Positions 7,379 through 15,781 of a stretch of DNA of 22,187 bases are shown piece by piece. The notes under the pieces are model-generated. The model saw only the letters and a program-made list of their open reading frames with translations. It was not told the DNA's origin and searched no databases. The position numbers were made by a program, and so were the translations under genes. The number at the start of each line of letters is the position of its first letter. Position 1 is the first letter of the stretch. This DNA is from JAVBKB01 sp031554275 (lineage in GTDB: Bacteria > Bacillota > Bacilli > JARBTR01), in assembly GCA_031554275.1 (NCBI GenBank), contig JAVBKB010000227.1, positions 1-22,187 of the forward strand, written 5' to 3'.

Positions 7379-7493
7379 TCAATATGTTTGTGCAATTTCT
7401 TTCAGATTTTTTGAATCATACAGCAATTTTGCCCTGACCACCAACTGCAAAGCCTCACTTTATTATACAGTTTGATGGATACCACTAGAAGAA

Positions 7494-7526
7494 AAAACCC
7501 ATCTATTTAGGTAACAGATGAGTTTT
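7494..7526. terminator. Bidirectional hairpin terminator
   Basis: AAAACCCATCT and AGATGAGTTTT form an 11-bp stem with one wobble pair and an 11-nt loop; both strands leave it into a run of at least six T. It lies 8 bp past the stop of the small membrane protein gene (minus) and should end that transcript before fba. Confidence 0.85.
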
Positions 7527-7533
7527 TTGAATA

Positions 7534-7941
7534 TTAATTTAGTTCATTACCCACTTTGATTTGTTTCTCAGATTTTTTGTAAATGCCTACATTTCTAAAG
7601 AACCAGAAGCCAACTAGTGCAAGTAGGTGCAGGATAGCAACTTCCATTAGTGCTCTAAGTGCAAAGCTTTTGTCAAAATCCGCAAGCGAGACATCAAGTA
7701 AAAACAAGTGCCCGAAGACAATTGTCACAACTAGCATCAAGGCAAAGCTCACTGCAAATTGCCACCAACTACGATAGAAAAGCAGTATGATCACTGAAAT
7801 AATGCCTGCTGAATATGGGAATACATATACATCTAGAAACTCTGAGTAATAAAGATATTTATCCTCAAGTTGAAACGCTAGAACTAGCAAAGGTGAAAAT
7901 AATATTGGAAATATAATTTGTAAAATTGTTTTCATGTTCAT
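7534..7941 (-). CDS. Small four-helix membrane protein, unknown function
   Basis: This 135-residue protein is almost entirely membrane-embedded, with hydrophobic segments at about 5-23, 41-56, 60-80 and 92-115 and a charged C-terminal tail (YKKSEKQIKVGNELN). I do not recognise the family. GGAG lies 3-4 nt before the ATG, closer than ideal. Translation could instead begin at the ATG two codons later. It sits between rpoE and fba on the same strand but is separated from both by terminators, so it is probably a single-gene unit. No enzymatic motif is visible. Confidence 0.75.
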   Translation of the reverse strand: MNMKTILQIIFPILFSPLLVLAFQLEDKYLYYSEFLDVYVFPYSAGIISVIILLFYRSWWQFAVSFALMLVVTIVFGHLFLLDVSLADFDKSFALRALMEVAILHLLALVGFWFFRNVGIYKKSEKQIKVGNELN

Positions 7942-8046
7942 ACACTCCGGAATTTAGTATAAAGTATTTTTTTCTTCTCAAGAAAAATAATACACTAGAA
8001 AACGCATTTTGTGCTACTTTTTTTCAAAAAATTATTCTATAATGAC

Positions 8047-8071
8047 AAAAAAACAGCTTTATTAGCTGCTT
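8047..8071 (-). terminator. Terminator of rpoE
   Basis: CAGCT-TTATT-AGCTG (8054-8068) is followed on the minus strand by seven T, just after the rpoE stop. Confidence 0.8.
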
Positions 8072-8083
8072 TTCTAGTTATTG

Positions 8084-8659
8084 TTATTGTTCTTCTTCCT
8101 CATCATCATTGTCTTCTTCGACTTCTTCTAATGAGATTTCCATACGTTCTTCTTCTTCTTTTTCGATCTCGAAATCTTCGTCAATTTCTTCGATCTCATC
8201 AAGTTCGTCATCTTCTTCTTCGTCTAAATCTTCTAAGTCATCATCAAGTTCGTCTTCAACTAAATCATCGATATCTTCATCAAGAAACTCATCGTATTCT
8301 TCCTCGACTTCTACTTCATCAAATCCTTCTAAGACTTCATCCACAACTTTCTTGCCCTTTTTCTTCTTGACTTTAGGAGTGATGACGATCTCTTCTTCCA
8401 TTTGATCAACTGCATACCAAGATTTCAATCCCCACTGGTTATCCTGCCCAGTCATGAATCTTCCATCAATATTGATATCCGTGTAACATTGCGCTATCCG
8501 AGAATTAATTTGTTCCTTTGTTAACCCTTGCATTGAAGAAATTTGATTCATAATATCTCTAAATGGCATTGTTTTCTTGTGCCTTGACAATATTGTATAA
8601 GCCTTCTCAACAAACGACAACTCTTTTAACTCTTCCATTTCTTTTGCACTTAGACTCAT
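8084..8659 (-). CDS. rpoE: RNA polymerase delta subunit
   Basis: The delta subunit of Bacillota RNA polymerase lowers non-specific DNA binding and speeds enzyme recycling. The 191-residue protein has the expected two parts: a folded HARE-HTH domain (residues 1-95, with SFVEKAYTIL, MPFRDIMNQI and a GRFMTGQDNQWGLKSWY core), a short Lys-rich patch (PKVKKKKGKK, 100-109), then an extremely acidic disordered tail to the C-terminus. It has its own terminator. Unlike Bacillus, pyrG does not follow it. The Ser-rich open frame on the opposite strand is an artefact of the acidic codons. Confidence 0.95.
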   Translation of the reverse strand: MSLSAKEMEELKELSFVEKAYTILSRHKKTMPFRDIMNQISSMQGLTKEQINSRIAQCYTDINIDGRFMTGQDNQWGLKSWYAVDQMEEEIVITPKVKKKKGKKVVDEVLEGFDEVEVEEEYDEFLDEDIDDLVEDELDDDLEDLDEEEDDELDEIEEIDEDFEIEKEEEERMEISLEEVEEDNDDEEEEQ

Positions 8660-8917
8660 TATTGAACTTCCTTTCTCTAAACACCAATACTTATAGTGTA
8701 TCTTGATTCATATACACGTAACCCTTCTATTTTCTATAAGTTTGCTGAGAAAGTCAATTAATGAAAGCACTTTTTCAAAAAAATTTTTAATATTGAAAAT
8801 TCATAGTGTCATTTCATGACTAATATGTTGCAAACCAGCCGAACGTTTCTCGGTTCAATTAAGTCTTGATAACTCAGTATCACTGGGTAAATGACTCCGA
8901 GTTTATCCTCTTGGGAT

Positions 8918-10951
8918 TTATTTTTCCCCAAACACTGCTTTTGCGAGTAGTTCTGCTACGTCATACGACTTTACAGATGCTTCCTTACTATTGATGCCAT
9001 CAGTTATCATTGTTAGACAATATGGGCATCCGGATCCGATAATTGTTGGAGTTACATCTAGTGCTTGCTCGACACGCTCGAGATTGACTCTTTTCCCAAC
9101 GGATTCCTCCATCCACATGAGCCCGCCACCTGCACCACAACACATTGCATTTTCACGATTTCGTTCCATTTCAACTAGTGTAACATTTGGAATTGATTGC
9201 AGAATCATTCTTGGCGCCTCGTACACATTATTATATCTACCCAAATAACAAGAATCATGATAAGTGATCTTTTCATCCAAAGGAAATTGAGGACTCAGCA
9301 GTCCCGTCTGGAGAAGTTCAGCAAGTAATTCAGTATGATGGATGATTGCCACTTCCAAACCAAAGTCACTGTATTCATTTTTAAAAATATGAAAGGCATG
9401 CGGATCAATTGTTATTATTTTCTTCACATCATACTGTTGAAATAATTCTATGTTTTGGGTAGCAAGCTCCTGAAAGAGCAGTTCGTTGCCTAGCCGGCGG
9501 GCGGTATCTCCAGAGTTGAGTTCTTCGTTTCCAAGGATCGCAAAGTTGACCCCCGCATGATGTAGTAATCGCATTACTGCTTCAACAACCTTTTGACTGC
9601 GGGTATCATAAGAACCCATTGACCCAACCCAAAACAGGTATTCAAATTGTGGGTTCTCACTCACTGTTGGTACAGGTACTGATAGCTGCTCGATCCATTT
9701 AGTGCGTTCTTTACGATTAATCCCCCACGGATTATGTTGACGCTCAATATTCTGCATCGCTCGCTGTGCTTGAGCATCCACTTTACCCTCAGTGAGTGTC
9801 AAGTATCGGCGCATATCAATGATCTTGTCGACATGCTCGTTGCCTACAGGGCATTGATCTTCACAATTACGACAGGTTGTACAAGCCCATAATTCCTCTT
9901 CTGTGATCACATCACCAATTAGTTCTTCGTGAAATGACCCAATCCCAGCAATGGCTAACTGATTGCCAGTAGTCTGTTGAAAAAAAACAGAAGGCACCCA
10001 GGGTTGCTTTGAAGTTAAGGCAGCACCTTTGTGTGTGAGGTGATCCCGCATCTTCGTGATGAGCGTCATGGGTGAAAGAACTTTTCCTGTGATACTGGCA
10101 GGACAGACTGAGGTGCAACGTCCACATTCTACGCAAGCATATAGATCGACTAGTTGTTTTTGTTCAAAGTCTTCAATTACTCCGACGCCATATGACTCAG
10201 CAGTTTCATCTGTTAAGTCGATGGCAGCAAGCTTTGGTTGAGGTTTTTGTAGTAACAGATTGATTGGTGCTGCAATTAGATGTGCGTGTTTGGATTGCGG
10301 AATATAAATTAAGAAGCTGAGTAGACTAATGAGATGTATCCACCAAAATAGGTAGAACACACTTATGGAAAGGGTTTCGCCTCCGTTTTGTAAGAGCATT
10401 GAGATCAGCGATGCCACTGGTGCAGAAGCATGAATTTCTTGATGATAGGCCAGAAGTGCCCCATTCGCAATTAGTGATGATAGCAGAAGCGCTGCAATGA
10501 AAAGCAACACAAGCGCTGCTTTAAAGTTTCGCTTTAATCGTTCAAGTTTCTCAACGTATCTACGGTGAAAAGCAGCGTAAACTGCAAGCAGAATAATCAA
10601 TGCAACAACTTCTTGAGAGAAAGAGAAAACCGGATAGAAGCTTCCGAGAGGTAGCTTTGATTCGGGATTAAACCCTTTCCAAATAACATCTATTGCTCCA
10701 AATTGCACAAGGATAAAACCATAAAACAGTACAAGATGAATCATTCCGCTTTTCCTATCTCTAAGAAGCTTCCGCTGCCCAAACACTTGTTTTAACGTGG
10801 AACGGAGTTGGGTTTTAATAGAAATCCCAGTAGATTGTTTTCCTAATTTGATAAATGAGATTCGCGTTTTAATTAGATAGACAAAAGTAAAAACAGCATA
10901 AGCAGCGACAATTATTGCTGCAATTGAATTAATAGTTAGTAGTGTATCCAC
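8918..10951 (-). CDS. fadF: Membrane Fe-S oxidoreductase with CCG domains (FadF-like)
   Basis: This 677-residue protein probably moves electrons between a flavoprotein (ETF or acyl-CoA dehydrogenase) and the quinone pool. Its N-terminal part (1-220) has about five or six membrane segments, as in nitrate reductase gamma-like subunits. Two 4Fe-4S motifs follow (C273/276/279/283 and C357/360/363/367), then two CCG (heterodisulfide reductase B-like) domains. The second is complete: C568, C604-C605 in CCGAGGG, C642 and C645. The first lacks its cysteines (S444, N479, D516 and A519 replace them), which I recall also in Bacillus FadF. The start is GTG with AGGGGGG upstream. It is divergent from cls across a 68-bp gap; acdA, its usual Bacillus neighbour, is absent here. 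Confidence 0.88.
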   Translation of the reverse strand: MDTLLTINSIAAIIVAAYAVFTFVYLIKTRISFIKLGKQSTGISIKTQLRSTLKQVFGQRKLLRDRKSGMIHLVLFYGFILVQFGAIDVIWKGFNPESKLPLGSFYPVFSFSQEVVALIILLAVYAAFHRRYVEKLERLKRNFKAALVLLFIAALLLSSLIANGALLAYHQEIHASAPVASLISMLLQNGGETLSISVFYLFWWIHLISLLSFLIYIPQSKHAHLIAAPINLLLQKPQPKLAAIDLTDETAESYGVGVIEDFEQKQLVDLYACVECGRCTSVCPASITGKVLSPMTLITKMRDHLTHKGAALTSKQPWVPSVFFQQTTGNQLAIAGIGSFHEELIGDVITEEELWACTTCRNCEDQCPVGNEHVDKIIDMRRYLTLTEGKVDAQAQRAMQNIERQHNPWGINRKERTKWIEQLSVPVPTVSENPQFEYLFWVGSMGSYDTRSQKVVEAVMRLLHHAGVNFAILGNEELNSGDTARRLGNELLFQELATQNIELFQQYDVKKIITIDPHAFHIFKNEYSDFGLEVAIIHHTELLAELLQTGLLSPQFPLDEKITYHDSCYLGRYNNVYEAPRMILQSIPNVTLVEMERNRENAMCCGAGGGLMWMEESVGKRVNLERVEQALDVTPTIIGSGCPYCLTMITDGINSKEASVKSYDVAELLAKAVFGEK

Positions 10952-10980
10952 TTAGTTGCCCCCCTACTTGTTTCTATAAT
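10952..10980 (+). promoter_or_regulatory. Probable cls promoter
   Basis: TTAGTT (10952-10957), a 17-bp spacer and a perfect TATAAT (10975-10980) precede cls by about 40 bp. The -35 is weak. The element overlaps the ribosome binding region of the divergent fadF gene. Confidence 0.5.
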
Positions 10981-11019
10981 TCATATGCACAGACAAAACA
11001 AATAGAAGGATGAATATAT

Positions 11020-12204
11020 ATGAGCATTGCAGTCATCGTGATCGCCATTATAATCTTTTGGTTTATTTATGATATGAAGATATCTCCTCGAAAGTTGAAA
11101 CAACGATTCTATCCTAGTCGAAATAGCCAATACACCTTCTTTAATGACGGACATGCATTGTTTGCGGATTTTTTTCAAGAGATTGAAAAAGCTCAGCAAG
11201 AAATCGACATAATGTTCTATATCATCAAAAAAGATGAACTTGGCGAGCAATTTGTTCGTGCACTCATTGATAAAGCACGTGCTGGCGTACAAGTACAACT
11301 GCTTCTAGATTGGTTTGGCTGCTTACGCGCACCACGTTATTGGCTTTCAGAGCTGAAAAAAGCCGGCGGAGAGGTTCGATATAGCAAAGTACCGAAATTT
11401 CCACATATTTTTCAAACTGCCCTTATTCGAAATCATCAAAAAATCGCTGTAATTGATGGGCAGGTTAGTTATATAGGCGGCTTCAATGTTGGAGATGAGT
11501 ATATTAGCAAACATGCTTCACTTTCTCCTTGGCGAGATTATCATTTGAAGATCACTGGAGATATCGGTGAAGATTTCAAAAAGGAATTTGATGATATGTG
11601 GAGTGGCAAATTCACACGATATACAAATGGAGATGTCTATGTATTAAACAATGTTTTTGCTGCAGGAGGTACAGGTGATCTACAGCTTATGCCTTACGAA
11701 AACGGTGCTATGGAGAAGCAATATCTTGCTTATATTGGAGAGGCCAAGGAGCGCATTTTGGTAGGTTCCCCTTACTTCATTCCCACAAGAAACATCATGC
11801 GGGCGTTGATTATGGCGATGGCTAGTGGTGTTGCAGTTGATATTATTGTGCCACACAAAGAGGATCACCTCTTCGTAAGAGAAGCAGCGATTCCTTATTT
11901 TCGCCGATTGATACAACGAGGTGCGAGAATTTATGAATTTCAAAATGGTTTCTACCACTCTAAATTTATTGCTATCGATGAGAAATTTGTTGAGATTGGT
12001 ACGGGCAACTTCAACATTCGCAGTTTTGTTACCAATGATGAGATCAGTTGTCGATTCACTAATCCAGCAGCCATACAAGAGCTTCACCAGAAATTCCAGA
12101 TTGACATCAATGATTCGACTGTAATGACACTAGAGAAATTACAGCTTTCATGGTGGCAACAACTGAAATATTGGCCAGCACAAGTGCTTGCGAGCTATTT
12201 GTAG
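11020..12204 (+). CDS. cls: Cardiolipin synthase-like phospholipase D family protein
   Basis: This membrane-bound enzyme is expected to condense two phosphatidylglycerols into cardiolipin and glycerol. The 394-residue protein has one N-terminal membrane segment (1-17) and two PLD domains with complete HKD motifs: H139-K141-D146 in NHQKIAVIDG and H313-K315-D320 in YHSKFIAIDE, each followed by a GGFN or GTGN-FN motif. Length and single anchor resemble Bacillus ClsB (YwjE), which also lies beside fadF, rather than two-anchor ClsA. AGAAGGA precedes the ATG. It converges on the DUF1934 gene, with a satellite repeat between them. Confidence 0.9.
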   Translation: MSIAVIVIAIIIFWFIYDMKISPRKLKQRFYPSRNSQYTFFNDGHALFADFFQEIEKAQQEIDIMFYIIKKDELGEQFVRALIDKARAGVQVQLLLDWFGCLRAPRYWLSELKKAGGEVRYSKVPKFPHIFQTALIRNHQKIAVIDGQVSYIGGFNVGDEYISKHASLSPWRDYHLKITGDIGEDFKKEFDDMWSGKFTRYTNGDVYVLNNVFAAGGTGDLQLMPYENGAMEKQYLAYIGEAKERILVGSPYFIPTRNIMRALIMAMASGVAVDIIVPHKEDHLFVREAAIPYFRRLIQRGARIYEFQNGFYHSKFIAIDEKFVEIGTGNFNIRSFVTNDEISCRFTNPAAIQELHQKFQIDINDSTVMTLEKLQLSWWQQLKYWPAQVLASYL

Positions 12205-12221
12205 TGAGCGAGCTTCTTGGA

Positions 12222-12388
12222 CGGTTTCGGCACAGTCTCAGCTCGGCTTCGGCTCGGCTTTGGTTCGGCTTCGGCTCGGCTTCGGCTCGGTTCCAGCTTG
12301 GTTCCAGCTCGATTCCGGCACATTTCCAGCTCAGCTTCAGCTCAGTTCCAGCTCGGTTTCAGCTCGGTTTCCAGTACACTTTTCGGCA
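12222..12388. repeat. Second hexanucleotide satellite (GGCTTC/GGCTCG)
   Basis: About 165 bp of six- and twelve-base units, first GGCTCG/GGCTTC, then drifting into GTTCCAGCTC and CTCAGCTTC forms. As in the first satellite, all three plus-strand frames stay open, giving Ser/Ala/Arg-rich peptides that I reject as genes. It starts 18 bp after the cls stop and fills most of the gap between convergent cls and the DUF1934 gene; I see no standard terminator in this gap. Confidence 0.88.
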
Positions 12389-12481
12389 CATGCTTTTGAT
12401 AAGCACGACATAAAGCCCGCTTATGAACTGAATTCGCTTGCAGGTTACAGAATGTTCATTTAGCGGTTTCTGCTTATAAAT

Positions 12482-12913
12482 TCAATCGTCCACTCCATCC
12501 GCTTCTATTGCGGTCAAGCTAATATGAACATCACCAATTGATTCATATTGTAATGTTAAGTGATATTTCATATCTAAAGTATATGTGCGTGCTTCAATAT
12601 CAACATCAAATTGAAGCATTTTTGTATTGACCACCATGTTCATAGCGCCAGTTGCGCCGGTAATAATTGATTCATTTGTCTCGCCTACTTTAAAGACCTG
12701 CCGAACTTGCACTGCACCTGAGCGAAGAACAATTACTTCTTCTCCCTTGTATTTCACAGTGTTGCTTACCTCGCCAAAAGGCATCTGTTCCTTGTATCGA
12801 ATGTAGATGCTACCATCTTTCTTCGTTACCGTTCCATAAACAGTGGTTTCATATACTTCTACCTGATTGACAGATGATTTCATGACAATTCGAGTTTGTT
12901 TTACAGCTTCCAT
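12482..12913 (-). CDS. DUF1934 family protein (YwiB-like)
   Basis: This 143-residue cytoplasmic protein without a signal peptide consists mainly of beta strands (VYETTVYGTV, GSIYIRYKEQ, NTVKYKGEEVIVLRSG, RTYTLDMKYHLTLQYES), as expected for the calycin-like barrel of DUF1934. The function of this family is not known to me. In Bacillus the homologue ywiB lies in the same broad region, upstream of argS; argS is missing here. AAAGG lies about 9-11 nt before the ATG. It is divergent from pbpG and convergent with cls. Confidence 0.8.
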   Translation of the reverse strand: MEAVKQTRIVMKSSVNQVEVYETTVYGTVTKKDGSIYIRYKEQMPFGEVSNTVKYKGEEVIVLRSGAVQVRQVFKVGETNESIITGATGAMNMVVNTKMLQFDVDIEARTYTLDMKYHLTLQYESIGDVHISLTAIEADGVDD

Positions 12914-13231
12914 ATCGTACTGCCTTTCTGATTTATCAGTTTGTAATACCGAATAACTTTATCCAGTTTCTAGATGAAAAATGAAAATCACAACTGCTTT
13001 GCCAGTCGAATCCAGCAAAACGTCCAGTCTTCACTCTTTTGCACCTAGAATTTCTCTCTCATTTCTACTTTGTTTTTCGATCAAGAAACAGGATTGGTTC
13101 AATTTTTATCAAAGGAAAATCCATTTTTACAAAGGTAGTATACCATTTTGGAAAAATAATTGTTTAAAAAGACAACTTTTTTTAAATACTAGTATAAGTA
13201 TTACCATTTCGTAAATGTTGGAGTGTTCAAA
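12914..13231. other. Divergent intergenic region, DUF1934/pbpG
   Basis: AT-rich, with no gene seen. It must hold the promoters of both divergent genes. AATACT...AGTATT around 13187-13202 is an imperfect inverted repeat close to the pbpG start, but I cannot fix -35/-10 elements with confidence. Confidence 0.5.
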
Positions 13232-15271
13232 ATGTCCAAAAAGAAAATCGTAGGTAAGGTTGCTATATTCATTGTCTGCTTCTCCATGATGGCTTTTGTG
13301 CTAATGGTTGTCGGCTTTTGGACATATGCAAAGATTGCAGGAGCACCCAACTTATCAGTGGGTCTAACCTCTGTTTATTTTGCAGACAATGGTGAACCAA
13401 TTGGTGAAACATCAAATGGCCAGAAGCGGCTATGGGTGAAATTAGATGAGATTTCCCCAAAATTTATTGACGCAATTGTGACTATAGAAGATCAGAACTT
13501 CTTTGAACATAGTGGTATTGATATCAAACGAATCGGTGGTGCGCTACTTGCCGATTTAAAAGCAGGGAAAAAGGTTCAAGGCGCCAGCACCATTTCACAA
13601 CAGTATGCCCGAACACTTTTTCTCAGCCAAGAAAAAACCTGGAATCGTAAGATTCAAGAGGCTTTGTATGCGCTTAGAATTGAAGCAAATTACACAAAAC
13701 GCGAAATACTAGAAGGCTACCTTAATACGATTTACTTTGGACATGGTATGTATGGAATAGAAGCCGCAAGTGAGTTCTACTTCCACAAATCTGCAAAGGA
13801 GCTAGATTTAGCGGAAGCTACAATTCTTGCTGGAATTCCTAAAGGTCCAGGAATTTTTTCACCACTACCTTCCGATAAAAATGCAAAGACTCGGCAGAAA
13901 ATAATTTTATCAGAATTAGTGAAGGTAGGGAAAATCAAGAAGGCTGACTCGGTTGCTGCTTTTGCACAGCCGCTGCATTACTATGGCACTGGTCTTACCG
14001 TGAAAGAGTCAATCGCTCCCTATTTCCAAGATGAAGTAAAGAAAGAAGTGATAAGGATACTTGCTGATCGCAAGGATCTCCTTGAACATGGCGGACTACG
14101 AATCTACACTACTTTAAATCTAGACAATCAGCGAGCAGCAGAGCAAGTGGTAAAGGAAACTATTCCGACACAATCTGAGGTTCAAGTTGCACTCATTACC
14201 ATGGAACCACAAACTGGTGAAGTGAAAGCAATGTTGGGTGGTCGCGACTATGCCGTCTCACCTTTCAATCGTGCTACGCAAAGTCTTAGACAACCAGGTT
14301 CAACGATTAAACCGCTCCTTTACTATGCAGCACTTGAGAATGGTTTCACACCTTCCACAACGATGCGGAGTGAAGAAACGCAGTTTACCTACGACCATGG
14401 ACGCGCGATTTACGCACCACACAATTTCAATAGTCACTATGCGAATAAGGAAATCACCATGGCGCAAGCACTAGCGATTTCCGACAATATTTACGCAGTG
14501 AAGACGCACTTGTTTCTTGGCGAGGAAAAGCTCGTGAACACCAGTAAGTTATTTGGGATTTCTTCAGAGTTTAACCAAGTCCCGTCACTGGCCTTGGGCA
14601 CATCAATCGTGCGCCCAATTGAAATGACAAATGCCTTTAATTATTTCGCCAATTCCGGTAAAAAAGTATCGCCCACTTATGTTGAGAAAATCACTAATTA
14701 TAAGGGTGACGTTCTATATGAAAAGAAAGACACCACCGAGCAAGTACTAGATAGTGCTCGTGCATTTGTTATGGGGCAAATGATGAAAGGGATCTTCGAT
14801 GCCAGTCTTAATGGTTACGCAAATGTTACTGGATCCTCGATCATAAGCAAGCTTACCCATGACTATGCCGCAAAGTCTGGCACAACTGAAACAGATAGCT
14901 GGATGATTGGATTTACGCCCGAGCTAACCACTGGTATTTGGATTGGCTATGATACTGAAAAGAAACTAGAGCTTTGGACTGAGCAGAAGTTTGCAAAGAG
15001 CATCTGGGCTGCTGTAATGGACAAGGAATTAGCAGCAATTCCTGTTTCTGAAATGACTGTGCCTGAAGACGTTATTGGTGTGACAGTTGACCCAGAGACT
15101 GGATTGTTGGCAAATGAGGATTGTCCTGCAAGCAGGTTGACGTATTTCACAAAAGGAACAGAGCCAGTTGAAAGCTGTTACCTACACAATCATACAGAGA
15201 AAAAAGATACAAAGAAAAAGACGAAGAAGAAACCTAAGAAGAAAGAACCTTGGTATAAGAAATTGTTTTGA
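13232..15271 (+). CDS. pbpG: Class A penicillin-binding protein (PbpG-like)
   Basis: This bifunctional peptidoglycan synthase has one N-terminal membrane anchor (about 9-32). The glycosyltransferase domain shows TIEDQNFFEHSG (catalytic Glu 86 counted from this start), GASTISQQYAR, RKIQEALYALRIE and GYLNTIYFGHGMYGIEAA. The transpeptidase has S357-T-I-K360, S417-D-N and K548-S-G-T. A Lys-rich tail (KKTKKKPKKKEPWYKKLF) ends the 679-residue protein. I chose the ATG at 13232 because GGAG lies 8 nt upstream; a GTG three codons earlier has no RBS. Size and position near the ywiB homologue suit PBP2d (PbpG), though PBP1A-type naming is possible. The last 25 bp are duplicated at 17200-17224. Confidence 0.93.
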   Translation: MSKKKIVGKVAIFIVCFSMMAFVLMVVGFWTYAKIAGAPNLSVGLTSVYFADNGEPIGETSNGQKRLWVKLDEISPKFIDAIVTIEDQNFFEHSGIDIKRIGGALLADLKAGKKVQGASTISQQYARTLFLSQEKTWNRKIQEALYALRIEANYTKREILEGYLNTIYFGHGMYGIEAASEFYFHKSAKELDLAEATILAGIPKGPGIFSPLPSDKNAKTRQKIILSELVKVGKIKKADSVAAFAQPLHYYGTGLTVKESIAPYFQDEVKKEVIRILADRKDLLEHGGLRIYTTLNLDNQRAAEQVVKETIPTQSEVQVALITMEPQTGEVKAMLGGRDYAVSPFNRATQSLRQPGSTIKPLLYYAALENGFTPSTTMRSEETQFTYDHGRAIYAPHNFNSHYANKEITMAQALAISDNIYAVKTHLFLGEEKLVNTSKLFGISSEFNQVPSLALGTSIVRPIEMTNAFNYFANSGKKVSPTYVEKITNYKGDVLYEKKDTTEQVLDSARAFVMGQMMKGIFDASLNGYANVTGSSIISKLTHDYAAKSGTTETDSWMIGFTPELTTGIWIGYDTEKKLELWTEQKFAKSIWAAVMDKELAAIPVSEMTVPEDVIGVTVDPETGLLANEDCPASRLTYFTKGTEPVESCYLHNHTEKKDTKKKTKKKPKKKEPWYKKLF

Positions 15272-15372
15272 GAATGAATTCAATAGATCATTCTATTTGA
15301 AAAACGCTTAAATTGTCTTTGTCATAGCAAATAAAGCAATCGTGAAGCAGGTCATAATTTTGCGGAAACTTA
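15247..15372. repeat. 126-bp direct repeat, left copy
   Basis: Identical to 17200-17325 except for one base (C at 15307, T at 17260). It contains the last coding bases of pbpG, a small AGAATGA/TCATTCT hairpin between convergent stops, and the 3' end of a propeller-like gene on the minus strand. With its partner it brackets 15373-17199. Confidence 0.95.
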
Positions 15373-15645
15373 TCCTGATTACCGATTAAAATAGTGAATG
15401 ATTTGTCCGGAAATTTTTCATCTCGCGCGGCAAAAAATGCGCGAATATTTAGATATTTAAGCACTTTTTTAACAAAGCGAGATGGAAAATTACCACAAAG
15501 CATTCGCTATTTTAATCGGTAATCAGGATTAGTAGGCTGATGGATGAGGGTTAGGGGTGAATCAGTCAAATCATAGAGTCTGCAGCAATCAGCTGAGCCC
15601 CAAACCCAACCAGTAATTAGGAGCTTTTGTCCAATTGAGAAGTAT
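15288..15645 (-). pseudogene. Truncated copy of the propeller-like gene, interrupted by a MITE
   Basis: The minus strand encodes the same C-terminal 28 residues as the intact gene at 17241-18320 (KFPQNYDLLHDC...FQIE, one substitution). A 156-bp MITE then intervenes. From 15532 the homology resumes with GTAGGCTGATGGATG, and then jumps over about 305 bp of the intact gene (17341-17645) to the segment around AAACCCAACCAG (17646 to about 17740), with growing divergence. The deletion junction has 2-bp microhomology (GA). The rest of the gene is absent, so this is a dead fragment left by a duplication. Confidence 0.85.
15373..15528. mobile_element. Complete 156-bp MITE with TTA target duplication
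   Basis: Ends TCCTGATTACCGATTAAAATAG and its inverse pair over 28 bp with one mismatch. Pairing then continues with some mismatches through ATTTTTCATCTCGC and its partner, giving arms of about 52-54 bp around a loop of about 50 bp that has its own GCGC stem. The direct repeat copy at 17323-17326 reads TTAG with no insertion, so the insertion site is proven: TTA (15370-15372) is duplicated at 15529-15531. There is no coding capacity. The mobilising transposase is not in the window, and I do not assign a family. Confidence 0.9.
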
Positions 15646-15781
15646 TTAGATGTGGGCATTGGATCACTTTGTCGAAATGATGTCGATTCAGTGTCATGAA
15701 TTATAAAACGGAAAACACAATAGGACTACCGAAAGCCGAGTTTCTCCAATCATGTCATGCTTAGCAATCATATGGAATGCT

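Noticed and set aside
8109..8405. Ser-rich plus-strand frame
   Set aside because: Antisense shadow of the GAA/GAT-rich acidic tail of rpoE.
12150..12463. Three plus-strand open frames over the second satellite
   Set aside because: The same artefact of stop-free six-base units; no RBS and no recognisable protein.
12981..13214. 77-codon plus-strand frame before pbpG
   Set aside because: No RBS; it lies in the AT-rich divergent promoter region and has an unnatural residue mix.
15271..15294. AGAATGA/TCATTCT hairpin as a terminator of pbpG
   Set aside because: The stem is only 7 AT-rich pairs and no T run follows on either strand; mentioned only as part of the direct repeat.
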